Shown here one piece after another: positions 47,786 through 59,000 of a stretch of DNA of 64,000 nucleotides. The stretch is from positions 16,928,001-16,992,000 of the forward strand of contig OU612068.1 in NCBI GenBank assembly GCA_914767715.1, in the 5' to 3' direction. Position numbers and translations under genes: made by a program. A model generated the notes under the pieces. That model did no database searches and had not been told where the DNA came from. It worked only from the letters and a program-made list of their open reading frames with translations. Numbering within the stretch: position 1 is the first letter of the stretch; every line of letters begins with the position of its first letter. This stretch comes from Membranipora membranacea. Lineage: Eukaryota; Bryozoa; Gymnolaemata; Cheilostomatida; Membraniporidae.

Positions 47786-50700
47786 ATGGATCTTCGTCTA
47801 GTGCTCGTGTGCGTCATTTCCCTTCAAACAAGTGGAAACAAAATAATTTACGCCGGTGAAAGTTATCTTGAGCGATTTTTTGAAGCAAATGGAGGACGCC
47901 AACCTCAAACGATGAGAGCCTTCATAGATGGGAAAGAGCTACAAAACAAAACTCTCTCAAATGGTAGGTTAAACAATGCATTCATTACTGTCATTCTAAA
48001 CTGAGTTTTTTAGGATGTTCTCATGACCTTTATCTGAGAGATGTTTCTGAGAGCATAGCCCGGAAAACACATAGCAAGCCCTTGGATAAAAAACTTTGGT
48101 ATCAGCAAAATTTTAAATTGCTAGCAGCACATCTTACACCACTGCCCATGCCGATAGTTGCCGATACCGTTTGTGATTTTCCTTATTCAGTTTCATCCTA
48201 GCCTGGGCAGGCTGTCAGGGTTGATGGGGGGGGGACATCCACCCACCCAGACAGCCTGCCCAGGCCCATCCCTAGACAGCGAATACAAAGAAAGTACAGG
48301 TGGTACGTTTAGCCCAATCTTGCAGTGCACATTACTTTGTATTATATTTATGGCAGGTGCTTGGTATATTGAAACTCATTCTGATGCGTCAAATGATTAC
48401 CTCATCCTGAGGAATTCGAATGTCAGCAAAACACCAACGTCTTTTGATTTGGAAGTAAGGTACAGAACCGGCAACAATACAAATACGACTTATTATATCC
48501 TCAATGTAAAGATAACTGATAGTTTTACTCTGCCATCTAATCCAGGTAAATATTGCTTCTAGCAGTGCAGTAGTTTAGGTTAAATTGGTAGGGGAGGCAA
48601 TAATCCTTGCGGGTGTGAAGTGACACCACGTTGGGTACTGTCAGGTGCTCATGAGTCCCTAGCCCCAGCCTCCAAAGCGTTTTAATGATATAAATAGCAA
48701 ATTGAAGTCCCAAACGAGCTGATTCTGACCAGGAATATCCAATTAAAGCCTTTTTAGGCTACTCAATTGACCATTCTATGGGAGGCAGAGCGGCCCCTGC
48801 CTCCCCTAAATCTACGGGCCTGTCTAGCATACATCATATTTAGTTGTTAGGTGACCCTTCAGTTGAAGTAGAATCTATGTCTGCATCTGGTATGTGTCTG
48901 CAAGAGTTATATAATAGTCTGTTGTGCTGCATGACAGTTTGGTTATTTTTGAAGCTCTATCCAAATGCAGCATAGAAGATTGGGTACTTTTGCATATCCA
49001 TTCGTCATATTGAGATGCGAACTGACCATAAACTGACCAACTCATGTCTTCATAACGTTGTGTTTTATATTAATTTCCAGCCATTTCTTTTCTGCAGATG
49101 CTGAGTCTTTTACCTTACAATGTGTGTACGGTGAAAACCCTGGTTTTACCCTACATGAACTTTACTGGGCATTAGAGGGAGATTTTGGATACATGACTGC
49201 CAGCTCAGTTGAAAAGTCTGGATTGGGATCTTATGATATAAATCAAGAAAGATTTCATAATACTATCAATTTTACTGTCGTCAAAAGAGGTGGGTGGTTT
49301 AGAAAAACCTCTACAAAATGCTTGTTTCCGCTAAGATACACTTTTAACATGGATCGCTTTATAACAGAACTTGCTGGGCCTGAATTATTACGAATTGTAA
49401 ACTGGTGTTTATAACTTGTATTGTGTAGACAATTAGACATACATAGTTATTTATATCATTTTATTGAATGATTATGGTATCATCCGTGGTAAAACTTGAA
49501 TCTGGTTCTATTGTCAATTAGCAAAAACCATTTTTTTCTCAAAAAAATTTTTTGGAGGGATAATTATTAGTATATTGTCCTTTTTTGTACAAGAAAAGGC
49601 AATCCTGTCATATTACTATTGACTGTTTGATGACAGATTTCACATATCAAGTCAGTTGCATGCAGCTTACTAGAGCTCTGATCTTTTCTGTTTTGGGTCA
49701 CAGCTTCACGCAACTGTGTAGGTCAGGTGATCTTAAGCTCGATGTGGTCTGGTATGCTTTGCTTGGGTCTGAGGACCCAAGTTATTGTCTGCGCTGTCAA
49801 TGTTGCGGACTGAGTTACAGCAGTAAGGGTGGGCTACACTAGAAGAAGTGTGCCTTGGACTGCAGTCTACATCATCACAATAAGAGTGAATAATAAATTT
49901 ATTAGTTTGCAATACACGGGAATAACTCATATAAGAATTATGGCGGGAGCTGAAATTTTCAATTCTAGACTTTTCCTTGTACGCACTGTGTATTTGGTTT
50001 ATTTCAGGAGGTCCGACAAATCCTACTGAGCACAAGGAGACCCTGGCAGCTTGGTCAGGTAACGTATTCATAAAATGGACTTCAGCAAAGTAACATCAGG
50101 CATTCGAACCGATCATTTAACTGTAAACTCATCAAGTACTGTTTTGTTACACCCATCTTTGAGTATGTTTTACATCAACATAGTGCTAGAACATGATAGG
50201 CACTGATACTTCCAACATTCAGTTTTGAGGAAGGGCATCTAGTTGGCTGCCTATAGCCTTGTCACACAGTCAGAATTTTTGTTTTTTTCCACACAAAAAA
50301 CACAAACAGTGCATTCTGCGCATGCTCAGCTCTGGGCATGAGCTGATCTCTGCAAAATTGAGTCTCGGAATTCCGAAGCGATCTGATTGGCTACCTGCTC
50401 TGGTGGCACACTCACAAATGCGTGCGGAATTGTTAGAAAGAGTTATCTTCTATTGTCACTATTAGCTAAAGTTGACTGGCAATTTATGCAGGGGGTGTCC
50501 TATCTCCCCAGACCAAAATTGCAATTAGAACCCAGACTAAACTCATTGTTCTTGCACATGCGCAAATTCAAGTCACGCATGATACATACTTAGCCTTACG
50601 ACATTCTCTTTGTGGTAATGATAGCCTAGTTTATCAGTGATCTACATGCCCAGTCAGATCACGAGAGTCAGTATGAAAACAGTGGCCGCGTGACAAGGCT

Positions 50701-51990
50701 ATGCTGCCTATCTTTGAACAATGGGACGCCCCTAATTAAATATCCTGTAGCCAAAACTCAAACTACACTTGTAGGTGTGTATGGGTGTCACATAGCTGTA
50801 AACATCACAAAAAATTCATCAGTCAGCGCAAGTAAAAAAGTAACTGTGTCTGCTAAGCCCAGTGTGGCGGTCTACCAGAACAGAACTCGTATCTTATCGG
50901 GTGAAACTGTCATCATATTATGTGTAGCAGATGGGTACCCACGACCAAAAACAACATGGAGCTTCGCCTTGAATGAGAATGCATCTCTAAATTCTTCGGA
51001 CAATGCTGGTGAGTAAATATAATGAGTAACAAGATAAATAATAATAATAATAATGATAATAATAAAAAACTCAACCAAATACAAAAGGAATACAACGTTA
51101 AGTTGTGTTTCTAATAAGGAGAACAAGGTGTGCATCAAACAGACTTCAAAATCCATTTGGGAATTTGGTTTTATCCAGGAGTTATAGAGTTGTAGAGTTG
51201 TAGAATTGTAATAATATTGTAATTAATGCATATTTAGAAGTTGTCTTCTTATACAGAATGAGGGGACAATCAACTGATATGGAGATGAGTAACTCTTGCG
51301 ATGACCTACAGCTGCTTAGGCTTGCTCTACACAAGGAGCAACAGCCCCCTGTTACTCCTTGCTCTTCATAACGTGGATTTTGTCAAAACCTTTACTTCTG
51401 TTGTAGTTGAAGTTTCGCCCGATTTTGAAAAGTATATTATTGAGAGGGACTTAGATTTTGGATTTGAGAGATTTAATTCTCGGACAGGTTTATCACTTTC
51501 TATTACTGAACTTGATAACGATATTGATCACGGACTTTACATCTGCAAAGCTGAAAATGATAAAGGTACGGATGAGTCAAACTACTACCTGAGGATCGAA
51601 GATCGCCCGGCTGATCCTGAAACTTATCTAGCTGGTATTATTATTGGGGCCTGTGCCGCGGCTGGCTGGATTTTCTTGGTTGTCTTTGTTGTCTATTACA
51701 ACCTGTGGATTAGTGGCAAAGTTGAAAATGAAAAAGAGGAACCTGAATTACAGACAGATCCCACGTACACAGAATCAAAGATGGCCTCTAATCTTCATAC
51801 TGATTTGCCAGGGGGTAACGAACAGAACACCTTGAAGCCTTCTGGAAGCAATCTGGCCCCTGAGGCTGGCTACGCACCTCACCAACTATCTGGCATCATT
51901 GATGAAGAGAAAGAGCCCAAAGGAATGCTCAGTAATCAGTCACAAAAATATGCGCCTGGTGATGTTGAACAACAGAAAGTCATTGTCTGA
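47786..51990 (+). CDS. Immunoglobulin-superfamily single-pass membrane protein, paralogue 2, 6 exons
   Basis: CDS exons are 47786-47963, 48357-48545, 49098-49289, 50008-50058, 50775-51008 and 51407-51990; all introns are phase 1; 475 aa. The signal peptide (MDLRLVLVCVISLQTS) is nearly identical to paralogue 1. A cysteine-poor region (~18-122) comes first. Domain 2 has Cys131, Trp146 and Cys208. Domain 3 has Cys253 (GETVIILC), Trp265 and Cys328 (DNDIDHGLYIC). The transmembrane helix is at ~356-379 (YLAGIIIGACAAAGW...). The ~96-residue tail has EQNTLKPSGSNLAPEAGY, PHQLSGIIDEEKE and ends EQQKVIV, a possible PDZ-type C-terminus that paralogue 1 lacks. AATAAA follows at 52007-52012. Exon sizes and phases match paralogue 1 almost exactly, proving a whole-gene duplication. 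It is probably a surface recognition or adhesion receptor; the ligand cannot be told from sequence. Confidence 0.9.
48199..48265. repeat. Hairpin TAGCCTGGGCAGGCTGTC family
   Basis: TAGCCTGGGCAGGCTGTC pairs with GACAGCCTGCCCAGGC across a G- and C-run loop. A decayed relative lies at about 42845-42912. It is in intron 1 of Ig gene 2 and absent from the equivalent intron of paralogue 1. Confidence 0.7.
50254..50702. mobile_element. Non-autonomous DNA transposon, AGCCTTGTCA family, with 8-bp target duplication
   Basis: Ends TAGCCTTGTCAC and GTGACAAGGCTA are inverted repeats, flanked on both sides by GCTGCCTA (50246-50253 and 50703-50710), an 8-bp target-site duplication typical of hAT-type transposition. 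Internal ORFs are short and unrelated to transposase. It sits in intron 4 of Ig gene 2, ending about 70 bp before exon 5, and is absent from paralogue 1. Confidence 0.75.
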
Positions 51991-53073
51991 TACCAACAGT
52001 GTGTAAAATAAATCTTCCTGCGATATACCAAGCTACACACTAATGAGCCTATTTGCTCTCTCTTACTTTTTACCTACAAGATTTGATCTGGTAAGATGGT
52101 TTTCTGTATGTTGAGATTTACTAGTCATGATATTACTAATATTCTAAAATTATTCTGTTGATGTAAATAGCAATACATATCTTTGGTTCAACCAAAACTC
52201 TACCCCCTTCAGTTTTGTCACAGCCTGTCAAAAACATGCAAAATAGTTGAAAATTGTCTTCACATGGTAATTAATGTCAGAACTTATTTGGTAGGTTAGT
52301 CTGAGAAAAACTATCAATCAATTTATTTTATTTCATAATTAATCTGTCGGTTAGGGAGAGATTATAATGGAAGGAACAGCTGACAAAGAATCAAAATAAG
52401 CACACAGCCAATTCTGTGTGAAACACTCATATGACGTGGTCTAAGTACACTACAACATTCAATGAATTTGTTTGGGCCAAAATGAAAACAAATCTGATTG
52501 TCCAATCACTACAACAGTAAACATAGCCATAGTAAAAAAAATTTTATACACTACGGTACCACAACTCAAAAGTAAATATTCAAATTGTACATCACTTGGT
52601 TAATATTAGCAGTTGTAAAGCTCATAGCCAGCATTAATATCTTGTATACATATCTTATGTGCAAAATATTGCTGAATTCTAAAATCGTTTTGATATTTAT
52701 GGCATTGTACAGTCGTATGAATCTGTACTGATTCCTGTCTTGTTTTATAGAATTGCATTACTAAGCTGTACAAAAAATTGAAAAATTTATACTGTGGCAG
52801 GCAAATGGGAATCCACATAAAACTACTACTCAAAATTCGGAATGACGTCGTGCAACCAAAATTATTCATACTGATGGTGGTCATATCCAATATTTACTTG
52901 GGGATAAGCATTAGCAATCTTCAAGTAAAGCCAAAAAAAGATATCTGCATTATATGCTATAGTTGCATTCTTGACAAGGTCTAACCTCAACTTGTTGATA
53001 TAGATGATGACCTGACGGTCTGATAATGAAATCTTCCATCTGTGAGGAATGTATAGTAGACGGCGGAGCAAGT
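51991..53073. other. Convergent 3' region between Ig gene 2 and the GPI-type Ig gene
   Basis: It holds the 3' UTR of Ig gene 2 (AATAAA at 52007-52012), with flank homology to paralogue 1 around 52030-52110, and the 3' side of the minus-strand gene. No other exon recognised. Confidence 0.5.
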
Positions 53074-56000
53074 CTAAAGAACCTTTTGCAATACACTTGA
53101 GATCAGAATCAGTCCAAGGGCTAAATGAGTGCAGCTTGCAGAGTTTGTGTATTTTCTTGTGGCTAAAATGAAAGATAAAGAAATGTATATAGGGCAGACG
53201 ATTCTGTAATTACGGAATGAAGCATTTGGATAAAAAATGATATCGAGAATTTGTGAGGTTGGAAGAACTGGACACAGCATGTTTTTTTTTAGGTTATTTC
53301 CGTCAGATTCGGGGTTCTTATTAGTTGGGACCTACTTCACACTTGTACATGTATATATATACATATTTATTTTATATATATCATATTATATATCTGAAAA
53401 GACACTATAGGAATATTGATGTAGCTGTAGGGCTTTCAAATGAAACACATATTTTGGTGTAATGGATACTTACAATCAATGGCTAGAGCATATGTTGTCG
53501 ATGCTATATCTGAGCCATCTGTTTTATGCCTCAGCTTTGCTCCATATTCAAAGGCTTTACCATAAGCCACCATATCAGAGCTTACACGTGGAATCAGCAG
53601 GTTGAAATCATCTCCTTTCTATAAAACGAAGAGGGTCTCAAATCAAGCTGGGTGGCGATATTGGTATCTATACACTCACAACAAGAATATGTGGATAGTA
53701 GTCAAATCTAGCAACCTACCTTGCTTTTTTCGCTCTGCTTATTCTTATTATCACTATTATCATTATTATTTATTATTATACCATTTTTATTATTTCTATT
53801 ACCATTATTACTTCGTAAAGCGTGAGTTGTGCGAGTGTAGAAAAACTTGTTCGGGTGAGGCAGTTCCTGGCTGTTTACCCCTTACCCTTTTAGCTATTCG
53901 CTGAAATTTTTGTTGGGGGGCTGTAACTGTAACTTTCTCCTCATCTTGTAAAAAGCTCCACTCCAGCTCAACGCCATCCATTTCTCCGATATAGTTAACT
54001 ACATTACATGTTATAATCACATCAAGGTCATCTTCCCTTACTGGTCTCTTGTAATTGCTCATACATTCTAAACCGGCAGTCTCTACAAAATCATCAAACA
54101 AATTTGAATGAGGCTATAAAATAGCGTAAATCTTTGTAAAGTGGCGCATTATTGTGACTTGATGACTCTTGACCCATAGATTGTTACATAGAATCCAAAG
54201 GTTTATCTATGGGATAAAATGAACCAGGGTTTGTCAACCATATACCAATACCAATAGCAACTTCATATGACAGTGCTTATCACTAATGTCAAGTTACAAG
54301 GCAGAGGTTGCCATTTTACTCGACAATCATGTATTCTATATCTCAGTAGAATCTCGAGTCGGTCAGACACTGATCTGACCAATCACAGTGAATAACCACT
54401 GAGAAGAGCATTTATCGATCTACATTTATACTATATACTGATTTATATTGCTATAAAACTCTATATATACTGCTAAGTGCGCAATGTTTCACCTTACTAA
54501 TCCATATCTAGTTTCATGATTTTTATTCCAGCTCATTATTGGTGAGCACTTTTTGTCAAGCTTTTTCTACAAACTACTGCATTTCAACGATTTATTGAAA
54601 TTGTTCTGTAGAGGGTTTTAAAATAAATCTTATGTTATCTGATTTATATTGCTACATAATGTTATATATTGCTTTATTGCTACTAAGGTAATCTGTTTAT
54701 AAGATGAGCTTGTTACCATCTCTGATGATTCCGAACGTTTGCACTGCAAGCTGTCTGTCACCATCTTGAAGATAACAGCTAATATCCTCCTGTCCTGGCT
54801 TCTCTGGTAACCATTCATTTTTTATCAGCTGGATGCGAGTTGTAGGCTTCTTCATACCAGCATCTCCTGTCCATACTGTCTCCTTTGTGTGCTCAAAGTC
54901 CTGGGTGATTTCAGGACCCTGTAAATGAAAGTGTTTGATACGGGGAGTTAGCAAGATAGAGGGGAAGAGAGCTTTTCATTCTCAGTTGCCTACACATTGA
55001 ATGGAAGTAGACAATCCTAAATGAACATCACAAATATATGTTATATCAGGGAGGGTGGGATCCCACCCTCCCTGATATAACCAGGGAGGTTGGGATCCCA
55101 CCCTCCCTGGTTATATCAGGATCAAACACCCTGGTTATACTCAAAAGATTTGATTGTCGACAAGGAATTAAGATTTTAATTTTATTGAATTTCTGTTTTT
55201 TTTTAAATGAGTGTCTTAGAGAAATCTTTTATCTAGAAAATGGTGATACCCGATATACATAAAGCTCGCTTCATATACAAGGTCATGAACTTTGTACAAC
55301 CAACATTTTTATCTTGGTATTTTGATATGACAGTCACATTAATGTACTTTTATACTTACGCTGGCAAGTTTAATGATGAGATTGAGATTGTTGCTGAGTG
55401 AGTCAGCTTGTCCGTTGCATTTGATTTCCTTTCCAACATTGAATGAGATTCTGGACCCATCATCTGAAGCGCTAGGGGTCAGGCTTATCTGAGTTGACTC
55501 ATCGGAGGCTATAAGTATTAGAACAGATAAGCTATCAGTAGTGAACAACATGTTATTGCATTTCTATTGTTCTACTGGTTAGATCCCAGTCAAAGTCCAT
55601 AAGAGAATAAAGAGCTTCGTGTCGAGACAGCGGTATTGGGAGAGAAACATTCTTACCTAACCGTAGTCTGAGCCCCCATACTTTTGCCCATCCCCACCCG
55701 ACAGCCCCCCCCCAGCGAGGGCAACCCAAACGTTGATTGAGGTGATGTGAGGTGACAATGTTATGGTCCCAATATTCCATCCAATGTCCAGAAAACAAAC
55801 CCCAATTTAAGTAAGAATTATTGAAGTGCTTTGCAATAGAAGATTGATAGCCAGATAGGTAAATACTATTCCAGGACCAAACAATTCTTGCCTAATGTGC
55901 ATTGGGGTTTGCTGGGGCCTCCCAACACCATTGTGTCGCAGGACTGTCAGCTGTATCTGTTATCAATTGAAAAAAGATTTAGCCTGGTCACAAGCAAATA

Positions 56001-59000
56001 ATAAAAGGTAACACTGAGTTGCTCTCTGCTAGGAATTTTATTTTGCATTATAATATATACACTATCAACTAAATTATATATATACCTGGATTAGTAAACA
56101 TTTTCACTTCATTTGAATCTGTCATGTCATCCTTTGTGGGGTAGCCAGCTTTACACATGTAGTCGCCAGTATCTTCAGTCTCTAGTCCTGTAACATCCAA
56201 CAGCCAGTAATGACAGAGGTATTGGTTCATATTCATTTCTCTATCAAACCAAGGTTCGATAACATTGAAATGTCCCGCACATTTTTTACTCTTAATATAA
56301 ATGTTGCCATTGTTTAAAAATCTCATATAAAAAACTGAAAAAAGCTTATTGAGCGTTTTGGTTAATCAGATATTTTCGATGCACATTGTTATAATGGAGG
56401 CGCCACTAAAGATAGATAGATGTTTTAACAGCCTTAATCACTAAAGAATTATTTGAAGTTATGGAAATTAAAAACATATAAAAATTTGTTTCTAAAATTA
56501 AAGAAATTAAAAAAGATAACTGATTGATAAACTGATAAACTGTTGGAATCTGATGTGTACATCTTAAATTGATATGCAAGAACTAGTCTTTGACCTACAA
56601 GGGATGGATATTTTTATCAGAGCCACACATGTAATCTTGCGTCAGCCTAAAAATTTAACAGTTTGGCGGGCTGCCCTGAGCCCCATTTTGACCCGGAATT
56701 TATATAGCACCATAGGAGGGAGGCCATCGCTATCACTTACCTCGGATGGTGAGACTTAATTGAGAAGTCTTGTAAGTCTCCTCATCATTGACAATCTCCA
56801 AAATGTATTTGTCTGGTTTGGCTGCAAACGGACCCTTGAGCTGCAGCTGCTGAGAAACATCTACCCACTCGCCATCTTGATTTTTATACCTAGCAAATCA
56901 TGGAATTTAATGGTCAATTGTAATGAAGGTCAACAAGTTACCTTTAACTACTCAGTTATCTGTTAACTTTCCAGGAAAAATCTTTAAACAAATAAATATA
57001 AGGTGTGAGTTTTGTAAGTTATTACTGTGCTAGTTGAGAAGGATCCTGTAGCTGAGCCTTGTAAAGTAGCAGCCGACATATTCATTAATTCCTTTTCTTG
57101 TGGTTGGTATATAGGTTCAGACAGTGAAGTTTGGGATGTAATGGTATTTTCAGGTGACGAGAGTCAACGAATTGCTAAATAAACGAGAGTTGGCTTGAAA
57201 GTTCAATATCACTCGAGACAGCCAATAAATAAAGCACCTAAGCTGATGTCTCATCATTGACTTCTCAGTATGGAGTTGCCTTACCCCGGGATATGAATTT
57301 TATTGAATGCTGAAAAGCAACCTGTTATAATATTATATATTTTGCAACATCTTGCTAGATTTCTTTTATTCAGATTCAAAGTTTACGCCATTCATGGGTA
57401 TAAAAATACATACTTGCTACTTGTTATTAAACACAACAACCCATGCTTGTAGAAGATATTAAACATGCTTTAGGTAAATACTCACCAGCTCAATTCAAAC
57501 CCAAGGAAAATTGATGTTTCACTTGTGACATCACATTTCAGGGTGATATCCTCTTTGACATTGTATATACCTGATCCGGTTTCAAATGAGACCTGAACTG
57601 TACGCGTAGCAAGGCTGAGAGCTGAAAATATCAATGCATGTTATAAATTAAACAGCAGTAGCAGGTGTGCATATTGGATGAGCAGTCAAGTGTCAATCTT
57701 TACTCTTACAGTGTCAACAGGCAAAGTTAGTTCGATCAGTCCAGGCCCATAGTTGTGAATCCAGGCTCCATGTTTGGAAGACATTGTTGGTCTCAGTATG
57801 TATGTTTGGATGACCAGCTTGGAATGCTATTTGTACCCTAATGAGTATAAAACTCTGAAGGAGGGATGGCAAGATGGCGCAAGCAATCTGTTAGCGCACT
57901 TGCTATTCACTGCTAGGCGATGTTTGCCGCGGGAGTTGTGGGTTTGACTCCCACTGGGGGAGCTTTCATGAGGGATTGCCCCAGGTGTATATATCTCCTA
58001 TACAACTAACTCTAAAGGAGTTGGTGGATTTGAGGTATGGCAGTAACTGCTTTCAGTATCAAGACCTGAGTCCTCAATTGTGCAAAGCTAAGAGTACGCT
58101 GGTCACTGATATTATTATTGCCGTTACTTTTTATACCTCAACTAAAACTAATCAGGCTGTGGCGTTAACTGCATGTCTTTATCCCAAAATTCAAGGAGTT
58201 GGGAGGGCCTGAAAGCAGAAGACAACCACAAAAGAGAGATTTGTAACTAGTAAATAGACAACTCCATCAAACAAATCCAAGAATGGCAAAAGTTGGCGTG
58301 TCGAGAGAGATCAGAGAAAACTGAGGACATCATGAACTATGAAATCGATCGAAAATACTAGCAAGCGTGCATACCAGAATAACACATCAGTAGCTTGGAC
58401 TGAGAGGAGAACACAAGCTCCTACTTGACGCTGTTGACTTAGTCCTCTCAAATTTCCTTTGCGCCTAATGAGTAAGCAAAGACCGGAGGTGCAAAATAAG
58501 CTTTCATCAATTTTAGTAGTCCAGTGGTCAGCTTAGTAGATTTTCCCATTTTTTTGCCAGCCACCTCTTTTTTATTATTTGGATGGGGTACTCAAGATTT
58601 AGAGGCCAACATTTGCTCCGAAAAGTTTTTTGGTGGTAACAAAAGAATGATCGTTTGAGAATGCAGCGTTCTATCAGAAATTAAAACCGGTGTCATATTT
58701 TCAGCCTAAATGTGGTGTCACTTCAGAGTGGGCCAGACCAAATCCTTGTTCAGACTAACTCAGCTTTCATTGTCTTTGCTGAGTCACATTGGGACACTGC
58801 TATTGTTGCAGTTGCCATCACACTCATGTCGTATCACATAGACTTAAAAACGCCGCTTGAACTACCTGAACCCACTTTGCTGGCTTATCTAAGGAGTGGG
58901 TATATTATCTGCAATACAAATTTTGTCGCTGTGTGTATAGCCCATGTGAATAACGATGTAATACAACAGAACAAACTAAGAGGACATGGTATGAAATAGA

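Noticed and set aside
47332-47817. 161-codon minus-strand open frame overlapping exon 1 of Ig gene 2
   Set aside because: It is the longest frame of its neighbourhood, but its start lies antisense to the signal-peptide exon of a well-supported gene. It has no recognisable domain and no clear link to the CCDC42-like exons to its left. It might be a real N-terminal exon, but I cannot support it.
58712-58999. 96-codon plus-strand open frame
   Set aside because: It lies in the first intron of the minus-strand Ig gene, without an ATG at its start or recognisable motifs; the opposite strand is also open over part of it.
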